From Pseudonocardia cypriaca (GTDB lineage Bacteria; Actinomycetota; Actinomycetes; Mycobacteriales; Pseudonocardiaceae), in NCBI RefSeq assembly GCF_006717045.1, contig NZ_VFPH01000003.1, positions 310,001 to 374,000 of the forward strand: a DNA stretch of 64,000 nt, in the 5' to 3' direction. The position numbers and the translations under genes were made by a program. The notes below the pieces were generated by a model. The model saw only the letters and a list, made by a program, of their open reading frames with translations. It had not been told where the DNA came from and ran no database searches. Positions 1-7,649 of the stretch are shown here, piece by piece (the stretch's first letter is position 1; every line of letters begins with the position of its first letter).

Positions 1-147
1 CAGCTGTTCCTCACGTCCGAAGGCACCGAGCTCCGGGAACGGCTCCTCGAGCTCCTCACAGCGGAGTCACCACTCGCGGGCCTGACCCGACAGGAGCAGG
101 GCCTCTTGCACGACCTCCTGGAACGGGCCGTCTCGCACAGCGGCTGA
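1..147 (+). CDS. MarR-family transcriptional regulator, C-terminal fragment
   Basis: An open frame enters at base 1 and ends at TGA 145-147, giving the last 48 residues of a protein. The visible part starts with a QLFLTSEGTELRERLLELL stretch and ends with a helical tail. This matches the wing-to-C-terminal-helix part of MarR regulators (LTxxGxxLrerL), the dimerisation end of the family. The DNA-binding helices lie outside the window, so the ligand and targets cannot be read. It points away from the convergent SDR gene that follows. The assignment rests on a short segment and is moderately secure. Confidence 0.6.
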   Translation, partial: QLFLTSEGTELRERLLELLTAESPLAGLTRQEQGLLHDLLERAVSHSG

Positions 148-168
148 TCTCGGTCCGGCCTTCGGCGG

Positions 169-879
169 TCAGGCAGCCGGCACACCCAGCCCGTAGAACG
201 CAGCCGGGTCACCGGCGAGGGACGCCTTGACCTCGCGGGCGGCGTCGTCGACGAGCACCTCGATCGCACCCGCCTCCACCCCGTCGAGCGCGGCGCGCGC
301 CACGTCCGCCGGGTCGATCTTGTCGATGTCGAAGGCCGCGACCATGTCGGTGTCGGCCGATCCCAGGTGCACGCCGGTGACCAGCGTGCCCTGGCCTGCA
401 AGCTCGAGACGGACGCCGTTGGTGAGGCTCCACTCCGCGGCTTTCGCGGCGGCGTACGCGTTCACGCCGTCGTAGGCGAACCACGAGAGCGCCGACAGCA
501 CGTTGACGATCGCGCCACCTCCGCCCGCCGCCAGCACCGGCGCGAACGCGCGCACCATGTGCAACGTCCCGAAGAAGTGCGTCTCCACGTCCAGCCGCAC
601 GGCCGCGAGGTCGCCGGTGACCAGGTTCGAGAACGTGATGCTCCCCGCGTTGTTGACCAGCAGCGTCACGTCGTCGGCGACGGCCGCCGCAGCAGCGACG
701 GAGTCGGGGTCGGTGATGTCGAGGGCCAGCACCTCGACCCCCGGCACGTCGACGAGGTGCGGCCGGCGCGCCGTCGCGTAGACCTTCGCCGCGCCCCGCT
801 GGACGAGCTGCTGCGCGAAGTGGCGTCCGATGCCGCGGTTGGCCCCCGTGACGAGGGCCGTCGATCCAGCGATGTCCAT
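169..879 (-). CDS. SDR-family oxidoreductase
   Basis: This 236-residue protein is a classical short-chain dehydrogenase/reductase of the NAD(P)-dependent Rossmann type. The cofactor motif TGANRGIG lies at about residue 12, the NNAG motif near 75, and the catalytic Ser and YAAAK lie in the LSALSWFAYDGVNAYAAAK region. I chose the ATG at 879 because the Rossmann fold begins right after it (MDIAGSTALVTGA) and a GGGAG-like ribosome site sits upstream; a longer open frame to 945 would run through the promoter. It is divergent from a MerR regulator gene and its promoter shows MerR-type geometry, so that regulator probably controls it. The substrate is unknown. Confidence 0.9.
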   Translation of the reverse strand: MDIAGSTALVTGANRGIGRHFAQQLVQRGAAKVYATARRPHLVDVPGVEVLALDITDPDSVAAAAAVADDVTLLVNNAGSITFSNLVTGDLAAVRLDVETHFFGTLHMVRAFAPVLAAGGGGAIVNVLSALSWFAYDGVNAYAAAKAAEWSLTNGVRLELAGQGTLVTGVHLGSADTDMVAAFDIDKIDPADVARAALDGVEAGAIEVLVDDAAREVKASLAGDPAAFYGLGVPAA

Positions 880-913
880 GTCCGTGCTCCATCTCCCGAG
901 GTCGTCATCACCT

Positions 914-945
914 ACGCTAGAAGCTGACGTCCGCGTCAGGTTCAA
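914..945 (-). promoter_or_regulatory. MerR-type promoter with dyad operator
   Basis: Read on the minus strand, a TTGAAC -35 box (940-945) is followed after 20 bp by TAGCGT (914-919); shifting the -10 by one base gives a 19-bp spacer. The spacer holds a perfect dyad, CTGACG-TCCG-CGTCAG, at 924-939. Overlong 19-20 bp spacers spanned by an operator are the hallmark of promoters activated by MerR-family proteins through DNA untwisting. The promoter would drive the SDR gene, and the divergent MerR gene starts 32 bp to its right. Confidence 0.6.
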
Positions 946-976
946 GGCGAATCACTAGCCCGATCGGGGGAATCAG

Positions 977-1345
977 GTGCGTATCGGCGAGGTTGCGGAG
1001 CGAGCCGGGGTGAGCGTGCGCGCCCTGCGCTACTACGAGGAGCAGCAGCTGCTGGCGCCGCAGCGCACGTCGGGCGGGCAGCGGCGCTACGCCGACGGCG
1101 CGGTCCAGCGGGTCCGCTGGATCCAGCTCCTGCTCGGCGCCGGACTGCCCACCCGCACCATCCGCGAGCTGCTGCCTTGCGTGGAGTCCGGTGTGGTCAC
1201 CACCGACGTGCTGCGACGCCTCGGCGAGGAGCGGACCCGCATCGACGAGCAGGTCACCGAGCTCGTCACGGTGCGCGACCGGCTCGACGCCCTCATCGCG
1301 ACCGCTGAGCAGCCGGGCCCGGGGTGTGTCCGCGTGTACGCCTGA
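977..1345 (+). CDS. MerR-family transcriptional regulator
   Basis: This 122-residue protein opens with the typical MerR DNA-binding domain: MRIGEVAERAGVSVRALRYY, then a wing ending in GGQRRYADGAVQRV. A coiled-coil dimerisation helix follows at about residues 75-110. The C-terminus is short, with no metal-binding cysteine cluster of the MerR/CueR type; a lone Cys near 118 is not enough. It is therefore more like the small-molecule or stress branch. The start is GTG at 977, preceded by a purine-rich CGGGGG. The gene is divergent from the SDR gene, and the shared intergenic region holds a dyad between widely spaced promoter boxes. The inducer is unknown. Confidence 0.9.
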   Translation: MRIGEVAERAGVSVRALRYYEEQQLLAPQRTSGGQRRYADGAVQRVRWIQLLLGAGLPTRTIRELLPCVESGVVTTDVLRRLGEERTRIDEQVTELVTVRDRLDALIATAEQPGPGCVRVYA

Positions 1346-1471
1346 TTGCACCGGTCGGTGTTCATGGTCTCACCTCCACGGGCGGTGTCACGATCCGCTG
1401 CAAGCTAAAGCCGAGCAACAGCCCGGCCAACCTCCCCCAGTCACTCCGAACGGGCCGTCGCTGCAGGGCCA

Positions 1472-2275
1472 CTAATGTCCGGCGAGCTCGGCCACGACCG
1501 GCGCGAACGCGTCGGCGACGTCGGCGCCGAAGACGAAGTAGGAGAAGCCGATCTCCTCCCGTCGCCGCTGGATCTCTTCGGCGGCGGCCGCCGGGTCGTC
1601 CGGCAGTACCGCCAGCGAGTCCATCGCGTGGAGCGCAGCAGGGTCGGTGGCGGGATGCGCCATGAACGGCGCGACGGTGTCGCCGACAACCGGCACGTGG
1701 AGCGCGAGCTCGAGATCCCGGACGGCGCGGGAGTCGCGGGCCAGTCGTGCGACCTCGGCCCGAGGCACATCGTGCAAGGCGAAGGTGACCGTGTCTGCGA
1801 CGTCAACCGCCAGCGCCCTGGCCTTCGGACCGCTCACGGCCATCGCCACAGGCGTGTGACGGTCGGGGCCGTCGAGATCCCGCAGTGCCGTGACGGTCTC
1901 ACGCACCTGGGCCAGCCGCTCGCTCGGTGGCACCGCCGGCAGTCCCAGTCTGCGGAGCTCGTCCTCGATCCCCGGCCTGCCGGTGGCGATACCCATCTCG
2001 AAGCGACCGTCGGTGAGCACCGACAACGAGTGCGCCTCCCACGCCGTCATCCACGCCGGGCGGAGCGGGGAGGCGTACACCCAGGTGCCCACGCGCAGGT
2101 CGGTGAGGGCCGCGGCGGTGGCCAGCGTGGGGCCGGGCGCCGGTTGCCATTGCGGGACGTCCGGCATCAGCAGCGTCGAGTAGCCGCTGTCGGCGATGCG
2201 GCGCACGCGGGCCAGCCACGTCGGCAGGTCGGTTGTGAGCGGGGCGACGACCCCGAACCGGAATGGTCTCGTCAT
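1472..2275 (-). CDS. LLM-class flavin-dependent oxidoreductase
   Basis: This 267-residue protein is a luciferase-like monooxygenase-family (F420 or FMN dependent) TIM-barrel oxidoreductase. The N-terminal strand MTRPFRFGVVAPLTTDL, the GYSTLLMPD segment and the LTDGRFEMGIATGRPG segment near residues 105-120 are characteristic of the family. I took the ATG at 2275 because the barrel begins there; the in-frame start at 2329 would add 18 unlike residues. It lies 82 bp downstream of an ECF sigma factor gene in the same orientation and could be read from the same transcript. The cofactor and substrate cannot be told from sequence alone. Confidence 0.85.
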   Translation of the reverse strand: MTRPFRFGVVAPLTTDLPTWLARVRRIADSGYSTLLMPDVPQWQPAPGPTLATAAALTDLRVGTWVYASPLRPAWMTAWEAHSLSVLTDGRFEMGIATGRPGIEDELRRLGLPAVPPSERLAQVRETVTALRDLDGPDRHTPVAMAVSGPKARALAVDVADTVTFALHDVPRAEVARLARDSRAVRDLELALHVPVVGDTVAPFMAHPATDPAALHAMDSLAVLPDDPAAAAEEIQRRREEIGFSYFVFGADVADAFAPVVAELAGH

Positions 2276-2357
2276 GCCTGAACTCCTCGGCTCGTCATGC
2301 GTCGGCAGGACAACCCCCCGGGTCTGCACGCGGGGTTTCGATCGGGATCCGCGGCCG

Positions 2358-3593
2358 CTACCGCAGCTGGTCGCGGCGGCGGCTCAGGTAGGCGGTCTCG
2401 GCGGTGTTGCCCGCCAGCTCGATCGCTCTGTCGTAGGCCGCGCGCGACTCCTGACTGCGGCCCAGCCGGCGCAGCAGGTCGGCGCGGGTGGCGTGGTAGG
2501 CGTGATAGCCGGCCAACGTGTCCTGGAGACGGTTGACGGCCGCCAGTGCCACCTCCGGGCCGTCGAGCTCGGCGACCGCGATGGCCCGGTTGAGGGCGAT
2601 GATCGGGGATGGGTCGAGGCGCACGAGCTGGTCGTAGAGGGCGAGGATCTGGGACCAGTCGGTGTCGCGCATGTCGCGGGCGGAGGTGTGCACGGCGTTG
2701 ATCGCTGCGAGGATCTGGTAGCGACCCGGAGCCACGCCGGCGGCGGCAGCGGCGAGGCGCTCGCGCACCAGCCAGTGACCCTCGGCGATCATCGCCGCGT
2801 CCCATGCCCCACGGTCCTGCTCGTCGAGGGCGACCAGTTCGCCCCCGGCCGAGATCCGCGCAGTGCGGCGGGCCTCGATGAGGAGCATCAGCGCCAGTAG
2901 CCCGGCCACCTCACCGTCGTCCGGCAGGAGGACTCGGATCAGTCGGGTGAGCCGGATGGCCTCGGCGGTCAGGTCCTGACGGACCGGATCGGTGTCAGGG
3001 CCGGTCGCCAGGTAGCCCTCGTTGAAGACGAGGAACAGGACGGCCAGTACGCCGGAGACGCGGGCCGGGAGCTCCTCCGCGGACGGCACCCGGTACGGGA
3101 TGCGCGCCGCCTTGATCTTGGCCTTCGCGCGGGTGATCCGCCGCCCCGTGGCGGCCTCCTGCACCAGGAAGGCACGGGCGATCTCGGGCACGGTCAGACC
3201 GCCGACCATGCGCAGCGTCAGCGCCACGCGGGTCTCCATCGCCAGCGCCGGGTGGCAGCAGGTGAAGATCAGCCGGAGCCGGTCGTCGTCGATGGCGCCG
3301 AGGGGCTCGGGCGGGTCGTCGTCGTACACCATCCGAGCCTCCTTCTGCTTGTCGTCGCGCTTGCTCTCGCGCCGGATCCGGTCGATCGCCTTGCGGTTCG
3401 CGGTGGTGGTCAGCCAGGCACCGGGGTTGGGAGGTGGGCCGTCGGCCGGCCACCGCTCGACGGCGGTCGCGAACGCCTCGGCCGCCGCCTCCTCGGCGAT
3501 GTCGAGGTCACCGAAGCGCCTGGTCAGGGAGGCCACCACCCTGGCCCACTCCTCGTGGTGGGCCCGGGTGATCACCTCTTCGACGTCGCTCAC
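2358..3593 (-). CDS. ECF sigma factor with long C-terminal extension (ECF42-like)
   Basis: This 411-residue protein is an RNA polymerase sigma factor of the extracytoplasmic-function class. Region 2 covers roughly residues 10-80 (AEEAAAEAFATAVERWPADG, then the RKAIDRIRRESKR segment). Region 4 covers about 110-165 (VALTLRMVGGLTVPEIARAF). About 230 residues of helical, TPR-like sequence follow, including VFNEGYLA. Such extended factors lack an anti-sigma partner and are typically encoded beside DGPF/YciI-like proteins, as here. The GTG start overlaps the stop of the DGPF gene by 4 bp (3590-3593), implying translational coupling. The upstream signal is unknown. Confidence 0.9.
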   Translation of the reverse strand: MSDVEEVITRAHHEEWARVVASLTRRFGDLDIAEEAAAEAFATAVERWPADGPPPNPGAWLTTTANRKAIDRIRRESKRDDKQKEARMVYDDDPPEPLGAIDDDRLRLIFTCCHPALAMETRVALTLRMVGGLTVPEIARAFLVQEAATGRRITRAKAKIKAARIPYRVPSAEELPARVSGVLAVLFLVFNEGYLATGPDTDPVRQDLTAEAIRLTRLIRVLLPDDGEVAGLLALMLLIEARRTARISAGGELVALDEQDRGAWDAAMIAEGHWLVRERLAAAAAGVAPGRYQILAAINAVHTSARDMRDTDWSQILALYDQLVRLDPSPIIALNRAIAVAELDGPEVALAAVNRLQDTLAGYHAYHATRADLLRRLGRSQESRAAYDRAIELAGNTAETAYLSRRRDQLR

Positions 3594-3913
3594 CGGAACG
3601 GCCGCACCTCGATCTTCCGATCGCAGACCTTCGACGCCTCAGCGGCGAGCTCGAGCGCCACATCCAGATCGGGGGCCTCCCACACCCAGACGCCGGCGAG
3701 GTACTCCTTCGACTCCACGAAAGGCCCGTCGCTGAACACCGGCTGCTCGCCCCGGTTGTCGACGACCGTGGCCGCGTCGGTGTCGGCGAGTCCACCCGCG
3801 AAGACCCAGTAGCCGTCGGCGATCAGCCGTTCGTTGAACGCGCTGATGGCAGGCTCCCTGTCCGTGCTGCCGGGGTTGCTCTTGTCATCGATCACGGAAA
3901 CCAGGTATCGCAT
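3590..3913 (-). CDS. YciI/DGPF-domain protein
   Basis: This 107-residue protein belongs to the YCII-related, DGPF-domain family. It starts at ATG 3913 (MRYLVSVIDD) and contains the signature SDGPFVESKEYLAG at about residues 63-76, followed by the typical D-L-D-x-A-L-E-L-A helix. The open frame continues upstream to 4165, but that part is shadow sequence of the next gene. DGPF proteins are the usual genomic partners of ECF42 sigma factors, and the 4-bp GTGA overlap with the sigma gene fits this. Their biochemical role is not established; an oxidoreductase- or dehydratase-like fold is suspected. Confidence 0.9.
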   Translation of the reverse strand: MRYLVSVIDDKSNPGSTDREPAISAFNERLIADGYWVFAGGLADTDAATVVDNRGEQPVFSDGPFVESKEYLAGVWVWEAPDLDVALELAAEASKVCDRKIEVRPFR

Positions 3914-3969
3914 CTGAAGATCAGCTCCTGTGGAGTCGAGACGACGTGGTGCGGTCGTGGTCGGGGACG

Positions 3970-4578
3970 TCAGGCCGTTGCGTACTGCGGGCGCCCGGCC
4001 GGCCGGTAGACCTGGATCGACACGCCCTTCGAGTCGACCCGCGACTCGACCAGGTCGAGCGCGAGGTCCGGGCCGGTCTCCGGGAACAGTCTCGCGCCCT
4101 GGCCGAGGATCACCGGGATCACGATCAGGGTCATCTCGTCGACCAGACCGTTCTCCAGCAGCCACCGGGTCAGGGCCCCACTGCCGTGCACCTGCAGCTC
4201 GCCCCCGGGCTTGGCCTTCAGCTCACCGACGGCCGCCGCGAGGTCACCGGGGAGAACGGTCGTGTCCTTCCAACGCGGCGCGGTGAGCGTGGTCGAGGCG
4301 ACGTACTTCGGGGCCTCGTCGAAGGCGACGCCGATGGGATGTACGCGCATCTGGTGGACCGACCCCCAGGAGCCGGCGAACAGCTCGTAGGTGCGCCGGC
4401 CGAACAGGAACGCCTCTGCGCGCTGGCAGGTCTCCGTGATGAACGTCCTGGTCTCGTCGTCGCCCTTCCCCCGGGCCCATCCGCCGCGCTCGAACCCGTT
4501 GCTGCGGTCTTCCGACGCGCCGCCGTTGCCCTGCATCACTCCATCGAGGGTGACCTGGGTCATGGTCGTCAGCTTCAT
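3970..4578 (-). CDS. dihydrofolate reductase-family protein (RibD C-terminal-like)
   Basis: This 202-residue protein has the RibD-C/DHFR-like fold used for NADPH-dependent reductions. Visible features are the N-terminal strand with TLDGVMQ, the GRRTYELFAGSW helix at about residues 60-72, and the C-terminal QVHGSGALTRWLLENGLVDE followed by IPVILGQGARLF. These are standard for the 'dihydrofolate reductase family protein' group, which is distinct from housekeeping FolA. It is the first gene of an apparent run with the DGPF and ECF genes (56 bp to the next start). A candidate ECF-type promoter lies about 50-80 bp upstream of its ATG. The physiological substrate is unknown. Confidence 0.88.
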   Translation of the reverse strand: MKLTTMTQVTLDGVMQGNGGASEDRSNGFERGGWARGKGDDETRTFITETCQRAEAFLFGRRTYELFAGSWGSVHQMRVHPIGVAFDEAPKYVASTTLTAPRWKDTTVLPGDLAAAVGELKAKPGGELQVHGSGALTRWLLENGLVDEMTLIVIPVILGQGARLFPETGPDLALDLVESRVDSKGVSIQVYRPAGRPQYATA

Positions 4579-4629
4579 GATCGCGGTTCCTAGCCTCGGT
4601 GCCGCCCCTTGCGGGCGGCCTCACCGCTG

Positions 4630-4657
4630 CTACGAACACCACCGCCCCGATCCGACA
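4630..4657 (-). promoter_or_regulatory. candidate ECF-type promoter
   Basis: On the minus strand, TGTCGG (4652-4657) and CGTAG (4630-4634) are separated by 17 bp, about 50 bp upstream of the DHFR-family ATG. A TGTCG-type -35 with a CG-rich -10 resembles promoters used by actinobacterial ECF factors, so autoregulation by the linked sigma factor is plausible. A 7-bp-stem hairpin (4601-4619) follows in the leader. This is pattern-based only. Confidence 0.3.
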
Positions 4658-4732
4658 CCGCATCCCGAACTTTCTCGAAGAAACTTCCGGGACGCCGGTC
4701 GTCACGGATCCGACGCATCGCGGCGACGGCGG

Positions 4733-5569
4733 CTATCGGCCGGCCAGGTCGCGGAGCAAGCCCTCCAGATCGCGCTCACCGTCGCGGGTCTGGGCGCCGT
4801 GGGCCAGTCCGCCACGGATCAACCGTTCGGCCGCGGGTCGAACGACCTGGCTCGCCCAGGCGTCGTGTTCTCGCCGGAAGCCATCGGACAGGTCGTCGGG
4901 GAGGATGGCGCGTTTGGCCGCCGCGACCACGCCCTCGGGCAGCGCGGCGATGTTGCGGGCGAGGCGGTCGACGACGTCGTCGAGCTCGTCGGCGGGGACG
5001 GCCCGGTTGACCCATCCGTAGCGTTCGGCGGTCTCCGCGTCGTGCAGGTCGGCGCCGAGCACCGCTTCCAGAGCGCGGTTGCGGCCGATCCGGCCGGCGA
5101 GGTACTGGGTGCCTCCGCCGCCGGGGACGATGCCCATGAGGGCCTCGATCTGGCCGACCCCGGCGCGGCCGATCGCTGCGAACGCCATGTCCGCGGCCGT
5201 GACGAACTCCGCCCCTCCGCCGCGCGCCAGGCCGGCGAGCTTGACGATGGTCACCTGGGGCTGGTGTCGCAACAGCTCCCCGAGGGCTTGGAAGACGTTG
5301 GCGCCTTCGGGTACGTCGGCCGCGAGTTCGTCGAAGGCGTCCGGTGCGTCGACGAGGGACATGTCGACGTGGGCGATGAAGAAGTCCGGGTCGGCGCTGT
5401 CGAACACGATCACCCGGACCGAGTCGTCGTCCCGCAACCCTGTCAGCAGGTGCCGGAGGTCGGCCATGAGGGCGACGTCCAGGACGTTGACGGGCGGGTT
5501 GTCGAGCGTGACCCGGACGATGCCGGCCTCCCGGCTCACGCGCAGGGTCGCGTAGGCGTCGTCGTGCAT
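4733..5569 (-). CDS. enoyl-CoA hydratase/isomerase-family protein
   Basis: This 278-residue crotonase-fold protein starts at ATG 5569 (MHDDAYATLRVSREAG). The family's N-terminal strand VTLDNPPVNVLD is followed by an oxyanion-hole loop near residues 95-105, and GRAGVGQIEALMGIVPGGGGTQYLAGRIGR forms the second oxyanion/active-site region. The usual AFCAGGD loop is replaced by a divergent FFIAHVDMS, so the exact reaction (hydration, isomerisation or hydrolysis of an acyl-CoA) is uncertain. The gene is divergent from an HxlR regulator, which probably controls it. The in-frame extension to 5650 has no family similarity. Confidence 0.85.
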   Translation of the reverse strand: MHDDAYATLRVSREAGIVRVTLDNPPVNVLDVALMADLRHLLTGLRDDDSVRVIVFDSADPDFFIAHVDMSLVDAPDAFDELAADVPEGANVFQALGELLRHQPQVTIVKLAGLARGGGAEFVTAADMAFAAIGRAGVGQIEALMGIVPGGGGTQYLAGRIGRNRALEAVLGADLHDAETAERYGWVNRAVPADELDDVVDRLARNIAALPEGVVAAAKRAILPDDLSDGFRREHDAWASQVVRPAAERLIRGGLAHGAQTRDGERDLEGLLRDLAGR

Positions 5570-5692
5570 GAATATCTCCGATCCCGTACCTGGCAGGCAT
5601 CTAAGTTCCTGATGTATACCTAGGCTCTGGTGGCGCGGGACCGACGTCAAGAACGCACTTTCGGCATCGCAAGGATCACGGGGGATACCGAC
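5570..5692. promoter_or_regulatory. divergent promoter region, ECH/HxlR
   Basis: This 123-bp region separates two divergent genes. It contains the palindrome GTATAC at 5614-5619 within ATGTATACCTAG. HxlR regulators bind short AT-rich dyads, so this is a reasonable operator candidate. No clear -35/-10 pair could be fixed. Confidence 0.3.
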
Positions 5693-6091
5693 ATGGCCAC
5701 TCCTGGCACGGAAATCGGCATCGACACGGGCATCGTCTACCGGTCCGACTGCCCCAGCCGCCCGATCCTCGACCAGATCGCCGACAAGTGGTCGATGATG
5801 GTGATGGCCGTCCTCGACAGGCCCCGCCGGTTCAACGACATCAAGCGCCGCCTCGAGGGCGTCACGCAGCGGGTCCTGACCCAGACCCTGCGCCGCCTGG
5901 AACGCAATGGGATGATCGAGCGGCGGGTACTGCCGACCTCACCGGTCGGGGTCGAGTACTCCCTCACCCCGCTCGGCGAATCGCTGCGGGAGCCGTTCGG
6001 TCATCTCTACGGCTGGACCGTCGACCACGCCGACGAGATCCGGAACTGCCAGCAGAGCTACGACCGGCGTCTGCACGCTGAACAGCCGTAG
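5693..6091 (+). CDS. HxlR-family winged-helix regulator
   Basis: This 132-residue protein has the HxlR winged helix: CPSRPILDQIADKWSMMVM at about residues 19-37 with the near-N-terminal cysteine typical of the family, FNDIKRRLEGVTQRVLTQTLRRLERNGMIER, and a wing ending in VEYSLTPLGESL. I placed the start at ATG 5693 because a GGGGGA ribosome site lies about 10 bp upstream; the frame is open to 5630 without similarity. Several HxlR members sense electrophiles or aldehydes through that cysteine; whether this one does is unknown. The divergent acyl-CoA enzyme is the obvious target. Confidence 0.9.
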   Translation: MATPGTEIGIDTGIVYRSDCPSRPILDQIADKWSMMVMAVLDRPRRFNDIKRRLEGVTQRVLTQTLRRLERNGMIERRVLPTSPVGVEYSLTPLGESLREPFGHLYGWTVDHADEIRNCQQSYDRRLHAEQP

Positions 6092-6203
6092 TCCGCGGTC
6101 CGGCGTCGAGGCCGCACCGCGATCGCCTTCCAGACGAGCGAGCGCCACCCGCGCTCGTCCCACCTGCTGACGCCCCTCGGTCAGCGCGCCGCGAATCCAT
6201 CCT

Positions 6204-6614
6204 CTATTGGGCCGCCGCAGGGATGGTGGCGCCCATGATCCCGGTGGCCTGTGAGCATCGACACCGCCACTGCCCGTCGGCGGCGCGGATGTAGATGTCG
6301 ATGTGCTGGCACTCGTGGGTGGGGATGTCGGTGCCGTCGACGCGTAGGGCGATCAGGCAGCGGTAACGCAGCACGGCGAGGGTCTCGGAGGCCAGGACAT
6401 CGATCTCGGAGGTCGTGTCGAGCTGGCTGTAGGCCAGCTGGCCGGTGGTCAGACGCCGCAGGTACGCGGCCTTGCCCCAGACTGTTCCCGTCGGGTTGCA
6501 CAGCTCGTAGGCGGGGTCGTGCAGCGCGTCGAATCTGGCCGTATCGACGGTGAGTAGCGCATCGACTCGCTGCTGTTCCAGCTGCGCGAGGTGGCTTGTG
6601 AGACTGTCAGACAT
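6204..6614 (-). CDS. nuclear transport factor 2-like (SnoaL/DUF4440) protein
   Basis: This 136-residue protein fits the NTF2-like fold. It has an N-terminal helix (LEQQRVDALLTVDTARFDALHDPAYELCNPTG), a central GKAAYLRRLTTGQL segment, and strands ending in HIDIYIRAADGQWRCRCSQATGI. Small NTF2-like proteins of this kind act as isomerases, dehydratases or ligand binders, and no catalytic set is clear here. It is a single gene between the HxlR gene and the tRNA-Tyr region, with no evident operon partner. Confidence 0.7.
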   Translation of the reverse strand: MSDSLTSHLAQLEQQRVDALLTVDTARFDALHDPAYELCNPTGTVWGKAAYLRRLTTGQLAYSQLDTTSEIDVLASETLAVLRYRCLIALRVDGTDIPTHECQHIDIYIRAADGQWRCRCSQATGIMGATIPAAAQ

Positions 6615-6965
6615 GCCCGTCCCTCCGGTGGCTTCAGGGTTCCGTCTTCGACCCGCTGGGCTGAGCCGTCCACTATGACGAGCAACGTTGGCTAGCCATC
6701 GACACGCAGAAGATCACCACTCGGCTGCGGAGCGAGGCCGAGCGCTGCGGCGGACGGTAGTGGGTACCAGCGCGTGCACGGCGGCGGGGAGGGTGGGGCC
6801 GAGCGCCGACACGTCGCGCCGAGCGTGCGCATCCTCGCCTGTGGGCTTGGCCCACGGATGGCCCACGGACAGTCGGACACGGCCGCTGTGAGCCGGACAC
6901 CACCGGACAGAAGGGAACGGCCCCCGACCCGCGTTTCCGCTGGTCGAGGGCCGTTCTGCCGGGTG
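6615..6965. other. 351-bp gene-poor region beside tRNA-Tyr
   Basis: No convincing gene is visible. A short plus-strand frame around 6653-6755 encodes about 31 helical residues (containing DEQRWLAIDTQKITTRLRSE) with no start codon, which may be a gene fragment. The right end holds the tRNA terminator hairpin. Together with the integrase remnant on the other side of the yajQ-like gene, this could be the scar of an old insertion, but no direct repeat of the tRNA 3' end was found here. Confidence 0.4.
6915..6956 (-). terminator. hairpin downstream of tRNA-Tyr
   Basis: The arms at 6915-6929 (GAACGGCCCCCGACC) and 6942-6956 form a 15-bp stem with one mismatch and a 12-nt loop, starting 10 bp past the tRNA 3' end. 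It fits an intrinsic terminator of the high-GC type without a strong U tract. Confidence 0.6.
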
Positions 6966-7047
6966 TGGCAGGTGAAGGATTCGAACCTTCGTAGGCTAAG
7001 CCGACGGATTTACAGTCCGCTCCCTTTGGCCACTCGGGCAACCTGCC
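6966..7047 (-). tRNA. tRNA-Tyr (GTA anticodon)
   Basis: The 82-nt cloverleaf folds with acceptor GGCAGGT/ACCTGCC and discriminator A. The anticodon loop CTGTAAA (anticodon GTA) sits on a CGGA/TCCG stem, and the T arm is GAAGG-TTCGAAT-CCTTC. A long class-II variable arm (TCGGCTTAGCCTACG region) is typical of bacterial tRNA-Tyr. CCA is not encoded; the next bases are CAC. Confidence 0.97.
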
Positions 7048-7129
7048 GGGGTGCGCCGAGGCGCGGACACGAGGATACGACAGCGACCAACCGGGTTCTG
7101 CAGGGGCCCGGTCGACGAGGAGGCGTGCG

Positions 7130-7621
7130 GTGGCAGACCCGTCGTTCGACGTGGTGAGCAAGGTCGACCGGCAGGAGGTCGACAACGCCCTCAACCAGGC
7201 CGCGAAGGAGCTCTCGCAGCGGTTCGACTTCCGTGGCACGGGCACCTCGATCTCCTGGGCGGGTGAGGAGGCGGTGACCATCGAGTCCGAGACCGAGGAG
7301 CGCGCCAAGGCAGCCGTCGAGGTCTTCAAGGAGAAGCTGATCAAGCGCAACATCTCGCTGAAGGCCCTGGAGGTCGGCGAGCCGGCCGTGTCGGGGAGGA
7401 CCTACAAGGTCAGCGGCAAGATCCTCCAGGGCATCGCGGCCGAGAAGGCCAAGGAGATCAGCAAGACCATCCGGGACGAGAAGCTCAAGGGCGTGCAGGC
7501 GCAGATCCAGGGCGACCAGCTGCGGGTCTCCGGCAAGAAGAAGGACGACCTGCAGGCCGTGATCGCGCTGCTCAAGAGCAAGGACTTCGGGATCGCGCTG
7601 CAGTTCACCAACTACCGCTAG
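7130..7621 (+). CDS. YajQ-family nucleotide-binding protein
   Basis: This 163-residue protein is full length for the YajQ (DUF520) family. The conserved start MADPSFDVVSKVDRQEVDNA, the SQRFDFRGTGT segment and the C-terminal DDLQAVIALLKSKDFGIALQFTNYR are all present. The two tandem ferredoxin-like domains are represented. YajQ proteins bind nucleotides, and a Xanthomonas member is a cyclic-di-GMP effector; binding by this protein is inferred only. The start is GTG at 7130, preceded by GAGGAGG. It lies 82 bp from the divergent tRNA-Tyr gene and looks monocistronic. Confidence 0.95.
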   Translation: MADPSFDVVSKVDRQEVDNALNQAAKELSQRFDFRGTGTSISWAGEEAVTIESETEERAKAAVEVFKEKLIKRNISLKALEVGEPAVSGRTYKVSGKILQGIAAEKAKEISKTIRDEKLKGVQAQIQGDQLRVSGKKKDDLQAVIALLKSKDFGIALQFTNYR

Positions 7622-7649
7622 CGCGCCGCTCCTTACCGGCGCAAACACC

